A stretch of 31,066 nt of DNA, taken from NCBI GenBank assembly GCA_016946835.1, contig JACVTC010000412.1, forward strand, positions 1 through 31,066, read 5' to 3'. The position numbers and the translations under genes were made by a program. The notes under the pieces are model-generated. The model was not told the origin of the DNA and did no database searches. It worked only from the letters and a program-made list of their open reading frames with translations. This stretch comes from Neocallimastix lanati (nom. inval.). Taxonomy: Eukaryota > Neocallimastigomycota > Neocallimastigomycetes > Neocallimastigales > Neocallimastigaceae. Below, piece after piece: positions 20,301-28,932 of this stretch (position 1 is its first letter; each line of letters starts with the position of its first letter).

Positions 20301-23300
20301 AAAGCATCTAATGGTGGAGTGGCTAATTTTATTTCTTCAGGTGAAGAATTAATAGCACCATTATTTGATATAGGTGGTAATAATTATGGAGAATCTGTAA
20401 TTTCTACAAATAATCCTAAACATCCCTGGTATTTCGGTATTTTACCATCTGGTAAACTAGCTCTTTGTGAAAATGAATTTGATGAAAAGCATATTAAATG
20501 GTCTACTGAAACAACTATACCTAATACTGATGAAATGAATGCTAATCAACTCGGTTTGAAATTGAAAATCGCAGACAATGGTCATTTAGTAATGACAGCC
20601 AAAAATATATTAAAGGAATATGATATAAAAAACGATGATCTATATAAAGTTGATATTTCTCAAGAAATTATTGTATGGGATTCTTTACCTAAAGACTTAC
20701 CTTTTAATGTTGGCCATTATGGTACTAGAGGATATACATTAATTATACTTGAAAATGGTAGTAGTGATTGTCAAGTTATTTTATATGACGGATTATATGC
20801 GCCAATATGGAAAATTAGTTCTAAAACAGGTGCATCATATAAAGGTTATGCTTTCCCATTAGAATATAATTTTCCATTAAAATTTAAAACTAATCGTACA
20901 AATAAATATGATAAACATAATTATATTCCAAATACTGTAAAAGCGAAATATTCTTCTGCAATATTATTTGATTGTGATATTATTATTAACCAAGAAGAAT
21001 ATATGGTATCTGATAATGGTGTTTTTAAAGCTTATTTACAGCCTTCTGGTAATTTAGTGGTAAAAGAATACGAAAGAACTTTATGGTCAACTAATACAGC
21101 AAATGTTGGACCATTTTCTCCTCCATATACTATTTCATTATCTCCAATTGGTGAATTAGTTATAAGAGATATGCATAAGTATATTGTATGGCGTACTATT
21201 AATCCTTATAATATATCGGAAGAATTTATTAAAACTAACAATTCTAATAAAACTAAAAGAAATGATGATGACGAACTATATTTTGATGATGAACCTATAA
21301 TCTTTGATGACGATCTTATAAACTATGATAATGATACTAATAATGATGAAAATAATAATAAAACCCCTAATGATGATAATAATAATAATAAAACTCCTAT
21401 TGATGATAATAATAATAATAAAACTCCTATTGATGATAATAATAATAATAAAACTCCTATTGATGATAATAATAATAATAAAACTCCTATTGATGATAAT
21501 AATAATAAAGCCGATATTGATAATAAAAATGATAATTCTGGTAAACCTGTTAATAATAATAGTACAGATAAGCCTATTGAAAATAATGACAATAATCTTT
21601 ATTATAAATTAAAATTAACAGATAATGGAGAATTGAAAATTATTGATAATTATGAAAATATTATTTGGAGTAGTTTATTTGTAAGGAAAAATAATTATCA
21701 TATGAGATATGTAGAACCGTTAGTTTATTCTATTACTTCTTGTAACGAAAATCCCAGATTACCTTACGTCTATAATATACATAGTTATGAACAACCGGAA
21801 CATAGGAACATAATAGTAGACCCATATTTTAATAATTTATTACCAGGTGAAAAATTAAGATTTGAACATAATAATGAATCATATTTAGCTGTAACTGATT
21901 CAGAATTAATATGGAATAATTTTGTAAAAAACGAAACAATTGCTACATGTTCAAAAATTAAAGAATTAAAGTTATTAGATAATGGCTTATTTTTGTATTG
22001 TGAGGATAAAACCGAAACCATAGCTTCTTTAGATTATAACAAGAAATATACTTTAACCATAAAGAAAAATCTAAGAAATAATGAATATAAATTAATTATA
22101 ATGGATATGACAACACATAAAGTAGAATGGGGTTATCCACCGGTTAAATTTTTAAATTCAGTAGAAAGTAAATTACATAAATATATGGGTCGTATTGATA
22201 TAGCTAATTCTTTTACTACATACGATAGATTATTATCTATAAATGGTGATGGAAATTTTGCTTATATTTCTAATCTGTATGGTTTACAATTAATTGGTAA
22301 AGGCTTTTTCAATGAAATTTACCAAATGATGATTTTTGAAAATATGTTTGTTATTAATGCTAAGATAATTGTTCATAGTGATGAACGATTAAAATTAATA
22401 TACGATAGTGAACCAAATTCATTATTACTCACAAATTACAATGAAAATATTATTTGGAGGTATGATGGATATATATATTGTGATGTTTTATCATCATCTG
22501 ACGAAAATTGTAATAGCATCTATTCTCTATCACCATTATACAATAAAGATAATAATAAATGGCTTCATTTAAATGATAACGGTATATTATTTGGAGAATT
22601 TTATGTAGAATTAATGAATCTTAATGATTATCTAAAAACAAATGATGTTATATATTCTCTTAGAGTTACTGAAGATGGCGATATTCTTGTAAATAAAGAT
22701 AAATATTTACATAAAGAGTATTACAGAAAAGAGAAATTATATACATTAGAAGTATTAGAGGATGGCTTAACCTTAGCATTAAAATCGTCAAGAGGTGAAT
22801 ATAAATGGTGTAATAACTATATTAATAATAGACCTTTGTATGCAGGTAGAATTTATATTGGGGATTCTTTTGAAGAAGGAGAAATGTTATATTGTCAAAA
22901 TTATTCTTTAATTGTTCTTGAAGGTAATTTAATTTATAGAAATCATGTAGATGGTACTGAAAAAGTAGTATATAGTGTTCCTAATGTTAGATTGACTTCA
23001 TTAGCCGTTACTGATAGAAATATTGTATTATTATCCGATAATAAAGTTCAATATATTTTATCTGATAACATTGCTGAAAGTAATACTAATTCTTTTCTTT
23101 CATGTGATTTCTCAGATAATTCAGTATATTGGGATGATGGTAATGGTAAGGTATTATGGAAATATTCTATAAATAATTCATCTAATTCTAAATCAAATGC
23201 TGTTTTGTTGTATAATAAGTATTACAACAAATGTTTATATGCTGAACCTTATACAAATGAACCTATAACTTATGAAGATTGTAAAAATAAGGATAAATAT

Positions 23301-23594
23301 AAATGGTATTATGTTAATATCGATGGTAGCACTTATTTTAAATCTGCTTCAAAAGAAAATTTGTGTATAAGAGTTAGTAAGAATAGAATAGTATTAGGTA
23401 ATTGTGATAAAAATGCAATTATAAAATATATCAAAACATCAAAATTTATAAAAAGAGATGATAAATGTCTTAGCGGTATTGATGATAAGGATGATTTAGA
23501 TTCTCAATATTACGTCAAATTAAGTAATTGTGATAGACATAATAAAAAACAATTATGGGAATTTATATCTGATATAAATGATATATCAAATTAA
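17397..23594 (+). CDS. Giant secreted repeat protein with bulb-type-lectin-like and ricin-type modules, 2,065 aa
   Basis: A signal peptide (M-K-L-L-I-I-F-A-F-L-V-S-F-N-F-I-L-A) opens the protein. Lys-Arg sites in the first 1,300 residues (for example K-L-N-K-R-D near 98, Y-E-K-R-Q near 395, V-K-R-A near 519) suggest kexin processing in the secretory pathway. In order come an N-terminal domain with a Cys cluster (C-A-G-V-N-N-C-K-G-C near 220), a Ser/Thr-rich stretch (about 235-345), a Lys/Asn/Ser-rich linker, eleven 11-residue Q-T-E-x-W-N repeats (599-719), a second Ser/Thr-rich region (about 750-890), several segments like bulb-type lectin strands (for example P-S-G-N-L-V-V and I-G-E-L-V-I-R-D with following W-S or W-R), an Asn/Asp/Lys repeat (about 1320-1370), more lectin-like segments, and a C-terminal ricin-type Cys/Trp repeat (about 1935-2060). 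No enzyme motif is seen. A glycan-binding wall or spore surface protein is the best guess. The ricin-type end matches the first module of the next gene, so the two are related. Confidence 0.85.
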   Translation: MKLLIIFAFLVSFNFILAKKPKIFCRYNHQGISKVYDPAYFDDQGQIVYAQTIEEYAKILGPTWYGVSWCDNSTMVNSIGLYFDISKIQEKLNKRDNEGNETNNNIDNDSDTTTNNNQFKDNYLSRDRDNIEEYKKNAEKYIEEIYKELKNSEKQCIPLVSVNPAFNPYHKSLIIGIEGSPNIRDVTGSYINFADTVVESVIDYNNFSGDFSRNIAQCAGVNNCKGCTIICNALISTTIENQYSITSSDGSSVTRSIGDITSDSNTLTNDISNTIEVAKSLTKSNSISGSDGESGTSSLEIAIAMAQSKSNTVSDEGSNTHNEEYSESNIHSISEEDSHAVTNTEGKTNELNWNYYKEHSGTKEYSYVSKDDYDYYNNQYEEVKKPDYVKSKYEKRQLGALFKFVINAAVKNGSKVFKTGAKGAKGAKASEAAKEFAKNTYELGTLGASESSIIGGTEEDLKLTEEKLYEKYGRNRVQKIYDLRDMPVNDPTYKPKITYLIEEETDSSDNTGNTVKRAVKSNPKNTNKGDNKSQNNNGNKSGENKSQNNKDDKSDDNKSQNNKSTGNDKVNTGINAADTAISYESLKQEKEIADREHDQTEEWNRWNYWQTENWNRWDYWQTENWNRWNYWQTEDWNNKNYKQTEKWNERNYDQTEKWNNANYQQTEKWNEKNYDQTEYWNNANYQQTESWNLKNYQQTEEWNWKTFNQTEYWNMENEITQFELANFNYDTQEYFTEREERASLIMALTGTHSTSNSDVEGSSDGGAKINSKETSRYNSKTSSEMNQDQITNGYSDAYTIGHTETSSQENSQTDTISNILTNTWSSEHGWGQEESESETKSNGRTFGKSTSNTTSKEVSIEDSKTISKDNTISRVKSNSVTYSVNQQLSNTPTDDGCYEYEVTPKLTSEAVIWACGVNDDYEGDHVEFYTSEVTKNIGNKFIINKTGCSYREKKTEIEINNNDIYKIQKASNGGVANFISSGEELIAPLFDIGGNNYGESVISTNNPKHPWYFGILPSGKLALCENEFDEKHIKWSTETTIPNTDEMNANQLGLKLKIADNGHLVMTAKNILKEYDIKNDDLYKVDISQEIIVWDSLPKDLPFNVGHYGTRGYTLIILENGSSDCQVILYDGLYAPIWKISSKTGASYKGYAFPLEYNFPLKFKTNRTNKYDKHNYIPNTVKAKYSSAILFDCDIIINQEEYMVSDNGVFKAYLQPSGNLVVKEYERTLWSTNTANVGPFSPPYTISLSPIGELVIRDMHKYIVWRTINPYNISEEFIKTNNSNKTKRNDDDELYFDDEPIIFDDDLINYDNDTNNDENNNKTPNDDNNNNKTPIDDNNNNKTPIDDNNNNKTPIDDNNNNKTPIDDNNNKADIDNKNDNSGKPVNNNSTDKPIENNDNNLYYKLKLTDNGELKIIDNYENIIWSSLFVRKNNYHMRYVEPLVYSITSCNENPRLPYVYNIHSYEQPEHRNIIVDPYFNNLLPGEKLRFEHNNESYLAVTDSELIWNNFVKNETIATCSKIKELKLLDNGLFLYCEDKTETIASLDYNKKYTLTIKKNLRNNEYKLIIMDMTTHKVEWGYPPVKFLNSVESKLHKYMGRIDIANSFTTYDRLLSINGDGNFAYISNLYGLQLIGKGFFNEIYQMMIFENMFVINAKIIVHSDERLKLIYDSEPNSLLLTNYNENIIWRYDGYIYCDVLSSSDENCNSIYSLSPLYNKDNNKWLHLNDNGILFGEFYVELMNLNDYLKTNDVIYSLRVTEDGDILVNKDKYLHKEYYRKEKLYTLEVLEDGLTLALKSSRGEYKWCNNYINNRPLYAGRIYIGDSFEEGEMLYCQNYSLIVLEGNLIYRNHVDGTEKVVYSVPNVRLTSLAVTDRNIVLLSDNKVQYILSDNIAESNTNSFLSCDFSDNSVYWDDGNGKVLWKYSINNSSNSKSNAVLLYNKYYNKCLYAEPYTNEPITYEDCKNKDKYKWYYVNIDGSTYFKSASKENLCIRVSKNRIVLGNCDKNAIIKYIKTSKFIKRDDKCLSGIDDKDDLDSQYYVKLSNCDRHNKKQLWEFISDINDISN
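19191..19553 (+). repeat. Eleven-residue tandem repeat, QTExWNxxNYx, eleven copies
   Basis: Eleven consecutive 33-bp units encode Q-T-E-x-W-N-x-x-N-Y-x. Gln-Thr-Glu, Trp and Asn at fixed places are almost invariant, while codons vary (CAAACAGA, CAAACGGA, CAAACCGA). Protein-level conservation with synonymous drift shows that selection acts on the repeat. The period of 11 fits an amphipathic helical array. Confidence 0.93.
21352..21510 (+). repeat. 30-bp minisatellite encoding TPIDDNNNNK
   Basis: Five near-identical units of AAAACTCCTATTGATGATAA followed by AAT triplets lie in tandem in the 2,065-residue protein. Unlike the 11-mer array they are almost identical at DNA level, so the expansion is recent and length polymorphism is likely. 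They form an acidic, Asn-rich linker between lectin-like regions. Confidence 0.93.
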
Positions 23595-23643
23595 TATTAT
23601 TTATGGAAATATTTTTATATGATATTATTCATATAATTTCAGA

Positions 23644-23672
23644 TAATATTATACTAATAGTGTATAATATTA
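23644..23672 (+). terminator. Inverted repeat 50 bp downstream of a stop codon
   Basis: The arm TAATATTATAC (23644-23654) pairs perfectly with GTATAATATTA (23662-23672) around a 7-nt loop. It lies 50 bp after the stop at 23594. A 3'-end processing or transcript-stability element is possible. Chance is not excluded in DNA this AT-rich. Confidence 0.35.
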
Positions 23673-23789
23673 ATAAATTAAAATATATATATATATATAT
23701 ATAAAAAGATTACAAAAAAAAAAAAAAAATAAAAAAATAAAAAAATAAATAAAAAATAAAAAATAAAAAATAAAGCAAATTATAATAAA

Positions 23790-23953
23790 GCAAAATAAAA
23801 TAAAATAAAGCAAAATAAAATAAAATAAAATAAAATAAAATAAAATAAAATAAAATAAAATAAAATAAAATAAAATAAAATAACATAAAATAAAATAAAA
23901 TAAAATAAAATAAAATAAAATAAAATAAAATAAAATAAAATAAAATAAAATAA
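23790..23953. repeat. (AAAAT)n pentanucleotide microsatellite
   Basis: The unit TAAAA repeats about 30 times with few interruptions (AAAGC near 23808, AACAT near 23882). Imperfect AAAAAT-type repeats extend upstream to about 23720. Confidence 0.95.
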
Positions 23954-24311
23954 AAAAAATAAAATTAAATAAAATTTAGATAAATGATATTTAGAAAATA
24001 CAATATTTAAAACTATTCAATTTAGTTTTAAAGTAAACAAAATATTTTATATATTTTATATAATTCTCTATATTATTAAAAATATATAAATAAAAAAAGT
24101 TTATAAATAAAATATCTAAATAAAGATACTTTATTTTAAATATAAAAAGTTCATAAATAAAATATCTAAATATAAAAAAGATATTTTTTAAAAATCAATG
24201 CAATCTTTTATTTTAGATCGATAAAGGTTTTTTTTTTAAAAAATTAATAAAGTAAATTATATATATACAAGTATATAGTAATATATTATGTATTCAAAAT
24301 TTAATAAATGA

Positions 24312-24500
24312 ATATTTAGTAATAAAAATATTAATTTGTGTTCTGTTAGAATTAGCATTACCAGGAACGGCAACATTGTACTGATAAGACAAAGAAGTAA
24401 TTCTGCTATGGATACGTGTGATAAATCTAATCTAAAAGAAGTTGGCATCGCTGAATGGAAAGAATTGAAATCTATTGCCATTTTGTTCACTTTTCTATAA
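24312..24500 (+). pseudogene. Coding-like relic, possibly from a PC4-type transcription coactivator
   Basis: A 62-codon frame without a good start (a TGA lies just upstream at 24309) stands out because its G+C is visibly higher than anything within 1 kb. It reads in part V-R-I-S-I-T-R-N-G-N-I-V-L-I-R-Q-R-S and, after a gap, G-I-A-E-W-K-E-L-K-S-I. The strand-strand-turn then G-I-x-x-W-x-x-L-K-x-I order recalls the DNA-binding core of PC4/Sub1 proteins, which also occur in some large DNA viruses. The match is weak and by eye. It may be a decayed gene, or one exon after a TTAG splice acceptor (24316-24319 or 24347-24350). The minus strand is also open here (24257-24490), but its translation is hydrophobic and unconvincing. 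Confidence 0.35.
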
Positions 24501-25001
24501 TTATATATTCTATTATTAATATAATTCTAATATATATATATATATATATATTTTTTTTATATTTTGTTTATTTATAATTTTCATATAATTCATATTAAAT
24601 ATCATTAAGTAAAGGTTTATTCCTTTTTCTTTTTTTTTTTTTTTTAAAAAAAATAATAAAAATAAATAAAATTAAAATTATTATAAATACTAAATCAATT
24701 AAATAATTTCAAAATAGTTATATTTTTTATTTCCTTTATTAAATAAATGAAATATCATTACTGCTTTTCATAAGTTTCAATTATTTCATATTTCTTCATT
24801 TATATATGAGTATATAATATTGAATAAAATTATTTTGTTTATTTAATATGTTATTTATATTAATAAAATATTATTTATATTTAAATTTATATTAAATTTT
24901 TAATTTAATTATAATTTTTTTAAAGTGGAAATTATCATGTTTAAAATTAAAAGTAAAATGATTTTTTAAAATGAATAATTCCATACAAATATATCATTAA
25001 A
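24501..25001. other. AT-rich intergenic and promoter region
   Basis: This contains an (AT)n run at about 24531-24551, T and A runs near 24630-24660 and no gene. It precedes the lectin/CBM18 gene and should hold its promoter. No discrete motif is visible. Confidence 0.5.
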
Positions 25002-27410
25002 ATGTTGCTTAAATTATTTATCATTTTTAACGTTTTAAGTAAAATTATTGCTATCCCTCAATTTTTTAAGAGGGATAATGAAGCAGTTGTCTGGATATAT
25101 AATGAATATTTAGATATGTGTTTATATGTTTCAGATTTTGTAGATGAACCAGTAATTTACGATTATTGTGATAATACTAAAAATAGTAAATGGTATCTTG
25201 ATGAAAATGATGATGGCATTTATTTTAAATCTGTCTCTTATAAGGATATGTGTATATCAGCTATTAAAAATAAAATAGTATTAAGTAAATGTGATGAAAA
25301 TTCTGTTATGAAATATATTGAAGCATCTAAATTTATAAAAAGTAATAATATGTGTTTAAGTGTTCTTGATGGTGAAAATGATCCAGATTACTTAGCATTA
25401 ACAAATTGTGATAGAAAAAATAAAAAATTATTATTTGAAATATCATATAGAAAACCTAACAAAAAAGCTACTACCACTACCACCACTACCACCACCACTA
25501 CTACTACAACTACTACAACAACATCTGCTATTACTACGACTAAGCAAAGTGTACCTACTATAAATTATAAGGACAAACCTAAATTTATATATAATTCCCT
25601 TGCTAATAAATGTTTATTCGCACAAGCAAAATTAAACCAACCTCCTTTAATTAAAAGTTGTAAAAATAATAATAAGTTCAAATGGATTCTATCGCCTTAT
25701 CCTGAAGGTTATTTATTTTCATATGCTTATACCGATAGATGTTTAAGTGTATCCAATAATATTAAAGTGGATACTTGTAATAATAATATAAATACTTTTA
25801 AATATACTGGAGAAGGTACTATATATCCTTCTAATAATAATGATGAATGCTTAAGTACTACTGAAGAAGATAATGATAATGATGATAATGTATATTTAAA
25901 TACTTGTTATGATTTTGATAATCAAATATGGTCTTTCTGGGACACAAATCCATATGATATTATTAATGCTGAAACTCAAAATGTTTGGGTATATAACAAG
26001 AAATTAAATAAATGTATGCATTCTAATTATAATGGTAAACTTACAATTGGTGATTGTGATGATTCTAAAAATAGTATATGGCAAATTCCAATTTCTGGTG
26101 ATGGATTCTATAGATCATTATTGAATAATTTATGTTTACATGTTAGTAATATTAATAAAGGTACTATTGTTATGAATGATTGTAATCCTAATAGTGTTAT
26201 ATATGATATTAATAATACATATAATGGTGAAAGTATTACATCTTATTTAGATGAAGATAAATGTTTAGGATTATTTCAATCTAATAGATCTAATGAAAAT
26301 CGTTTAAACTTAAATCTATGTGATGATTCTATACCAGATCAACATTGGGAAATAATTGTTAAATGTGGTAAAAATATTGGAAAATGTCCATATGGTCAAT
26401 GTTGTAGTAACGAAGGTACTTGTGGCAATACTATAAAATATTGTGGTATCGATTGCCAATCTGAATTCGGTAAATGCAATATAATAACCACTACTACAAC
26501 TCCTACTACTACTACTACGACTACTACTACTACGACTACAATAAATCCTACTCCAACATCTACTCCTGTATGGATATACAATGAGTACACTAATAAATGT
26601 TTGCATGCTCCAGAATATACTGACGAATCTCTAATTTATAAAAAATGTGATGATACAGATAACAATCAATGGTACGTTATAAATACCAAAACAGGAAGCT
26701 ACTTCAAGTCAAAAGGCAATTTAAATTTATGCATGAGAGTTTCCAATAATGATGATTCCAAATTGGTGATGGGTGAGTGTGATGAAAATGCTATCATGCG
26801 TTATCATAAAAATGATGGAACTATTGTAAGTAAATTATCAGACAGTCTATGTCTTGGAAATTCAGCTTATTATATTAGTAACAAATCATCAAAAGTAAGT
26901 AACAAAGTAAAATTTTATGACTGTGACGATGAAATACATGAAGATCAAATTTGGTCAATATTAGAAACACAACCTATTAATAAGGTTATTACTACTACAA
27001 CAACAACTACTACTACTAAGAAAATTACGACTACCACTAGAAAAACTACAACTAGAACTACTACTACCACTACCACTACAACTAAAACTACTACCTCTAA
27101 ACCAACCTCTACTACTCCATCTTTTTCAACTAATGGAAAATGTGGTCCAAAAGCAAATGGTACTATTTGTCCAAACGGAAAATGTTGTAGTAAATACGGA
27201 TATTGTGGAACATCTGACGCTTATTGTGGTTCAACATGTCAAGATGATTATGGAAGTTGTAGCTATGGTGGTCGTTGCGGTGTAGTCAATGGTATCAATT
27301 TTGGTAAATGCTTAAATCCAAAAGAATGTTGTAGTCAATATGGTTATTGTGGAAGTTCCGAAGATTATTGTGGAACAGGATGTCAACAAAAGTATGGTTT
27401 ATGCAAATAA
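25002..27410 (+). CDS. Secreted modular lectin: four ricin-type and three CBM18 chitin-binding modules, 802 aa
   Basis: A signal peptide (M-L-L-K-L-F-I-I-F-N-V-L-S-K-I-I-A) is followed by a kexin-like F-F-K-R-D. The modules run in order: ricin-type 1 (about 28-150), a Thr-rich linker (about 158-178), ricin-type 2 (about 190-315), ricin-type 3 (about 325-450), CBM18 no. 1 (C455-C492), a Thr linker (about 497-520), ricin-type 4 (about 524-655), a long Thr/Lys/Arg linker (about 663-706), CBM18 no. 2 (C714-C753) and CBM18 no. 3 (C759-C801) at the C-terminus. Each CBM18 has the eight-Cys hevein layout with C-C-S and Y-C-G. The ricin modules show C-L then Q/K-W spacing rather than perfect QxW repeats. 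The first module matches the C-terminus of the preceding gene, so they share ancestry. Binding to chitin and other glycans in the cell or spore wall is the likely role. No catalytic domain is present. Confidence 0.9.
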   Translation: MLLKLFIIFNVLSKIIAIPQFFKRDNEAVVWIYNEYLDMCLYVSDFVDEPVIYDYCDNTKNSKWYLDENDDGIYFKSVSYKDMCISAIKNKIVLSKCDENSVMKYIEASKFIKSNNMCLSVLDGENDPDYLALTNCDRKNKKLLFEISYRKPNKKATTTTTTTTTTTTTTTTTTSAITTTKQSVPTINYKDKPKFIYNSLANKCLFAQAKLNQPPLIKSCKNNNKFKWILSPYPEGYLFSYAYTDRCLSVSNNIKVDTCNNNINTFKYTGEGTIYPSNNNDECLSTTEEDNDNDDNVYLNTCYDFDNQIWSFWDTNPYDIINAETQNVWVYNKKLNKCMHSNYNGKLTIGDCDDSKNSIWQIPISGDGFYRSLLNNLCLHVSNINKGTIVMNDCNPNSVIYDINNTYNGESITSYLDEDKCLGLFQSNRSNENRLNLNLCDDSIPDQHWEIIVKCGKNIGKCPYGQCCSNEGTCGNTIKYCGIDCQSEFGKCNIITTTTTPTTTTTTTTTTTTINPTPTSTPVWIYNEYTNKCLHAPEYTDESLIYKKCDDTDNNQWYVINTKTGSYFKSKGNLNLCMRVSNNDDSKLVMGECDENAIMRYHKNDGTIVSKLSDSLCLGNSAYYISNKSSKVSNKVKFYDCDDEIHEDQIWSILETQPINKVITTTTTTTTTKKITTTTRKTTTRTTTTTTTTTKTTTSKPTSTTPSFSTNGKCGPKANGTICPNGKCCSKYGYCGTSDAYCGSTCQDDYGSCSYGGRCGVVNGINFGKCLNPKECCSQYGYCGSSEDYCGTGCQQKYGLCK

Positions 27411-28932
27411 AAATTTAATGAATTTAATAAATAAAATTTTAAATCTATATCTATTAAAATTTTAAAAAAAATAATCTATTATATAAAAAATAAATAAAAT
27501 TCTATCTATTCAAATCAATAAAAAATGAAAAATTAAAAATAGTTAAAAAAAAAATATATTAAAAAAATAAAAATTAAACAAAATATAAAATAAAAAATAA
27601 AAATTAAAATTTAAAAAATATATATATATGATTTATTCAATATATATAATAATTATAATAGTAGATTCCATAGATATTTTAGATATAATAAATTTATAAA
27701 AATATTTTTATAATAGTCAAAAAAAAAAAAAGTAATAAATAAGTAAATCAATAAAATAAGTAAAAATAAATAATAAAAATGAAGTAAAATTAAAAAAAAA
27801 AATAAGAAAAAAGAAATTGATTATTTTTTAAAAAAAAAAAATTGAATAAAATAAAATTGATATTAAATGCTAAAATAGTAAAAGGTTTTTTTTAAAAAAT
27901 TTAAATTCCTGTTTTTTTTTAAAAGAGAAAAATTTATTTATTTGTAATAAATATTTTTATTTTAAAATAATAAAAAAAAAATTAAATAATATTAATAATA
28001 ATTTTTAAAATAAAAAAACTTTTTTCTTAAAGATATTTATTCTCTAAAATATCTAAATTAAAATTTTTTTTATGTAATATTATTATATTAATTTAAAATT
28101 TAATTTTTTTTTAATAGATAAGAATAAATCATAAAATAATTTATATCATGGATCATAAATTTATTTTTCTTTACACTAAAAAATTTATTTTATTGATGTA
28201 AATTTATTTAAATAGTTACACAATATATGATCAATAATTTTAGTTTTTTGAATTTGTTAAGATATACTCTCAATATATATATATTTTTATATACAATTTT
28301 TTTTAAAATATAATACATTAAATAATTATAATATTTTTTAAATTAGGTATTTATATTGTTATAAATGAGTTAAAAAAATTAATTATTAAAAGACTATTTA
28401 ATATTTTATTAAAAAGAAAAAAAAAATAAATAAATAAAATTAATTCAATATATATTATTTAAATAATAATTATTTAGAAAAAAATTTATTTTAATAATAA
28501 TATAAATGATAATATATTTATATATTTATTATAATAAATCCTATATATATAAAAATTAAAATAATTATTATTTTATTTATTAATTTTTCATTTAGTGTTT
28601 ATTTACTAAAAAAAATAAAAATATATTATTTAAATTAAATATTACATTAATTTAAATATTTTATTTTATTCTATATTCACACTAAAACATAGGACTGTAA
28701 TGCATTATTAAATATGTATTATTAATCTACAATTATTAAAGTTTCCATATATATTTCCTATATATTATTAGCCTATTATTAAAAATATATATTTTAATTT
28801 AATTTCTAACCTGTATTACTAATTTTAAGTTTGTTAATATACGTTCAAATGATTCTTATTATTGCATATAATAATATATAAATTTATGTATCAATATAAT
28901 AATTTATTTTTATATAACATTTAATTTTAATC
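27411..28932. other. Long AT-rich intergenic region upstream of the RPB1-like gene
   Basis: These 1.5 kb are A/T-rich with many poly-A and poly-T runs. The last part (about 28660-28900) is slightly less extreme and could be the upstream region of the RPB1-like gene or a decayed viral intergenic segment. No open frame with protein character is seen on either strand. Confidence 0.5.

Larger units (their letters stand above)
23595..24311. other. Intergenic region with hairpin and pentanucleotide microsatellite
   Basis: Downstream of the 2,065-residue gene is an AT-rich stretch with a clear hairpin (23644-23672), an (AT)n run near 23683-23703 and a long AAAAT array. I find no gene. Confidence 0.6.

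Noticed and set aside
21323-21612. Frames opposite and alongside the TPIDDNNNNK repeat
   Set aside because: These are repeat shadows (30-bp period) within the 2,065-residue gene.
24257-24490. 77-codon minus-strand frame
   Set aside because: Its translation is hydrophobic and AT-driven at its end. The plus strand of the same region looks more protein-like.
26316-26606. Minus-strand Ser/Arg/Val-rich frames
   Set aside because: They are antisense of ACT/ACC Thr-linker codons in the lectin gene.
25450-27100. Thr codon runs as a microsatellite expansion
   Set aside because: ACT, ACC, ACA and ACG are freely mixed, which points to selection for Thr linkers rather than recent DNA slippage.
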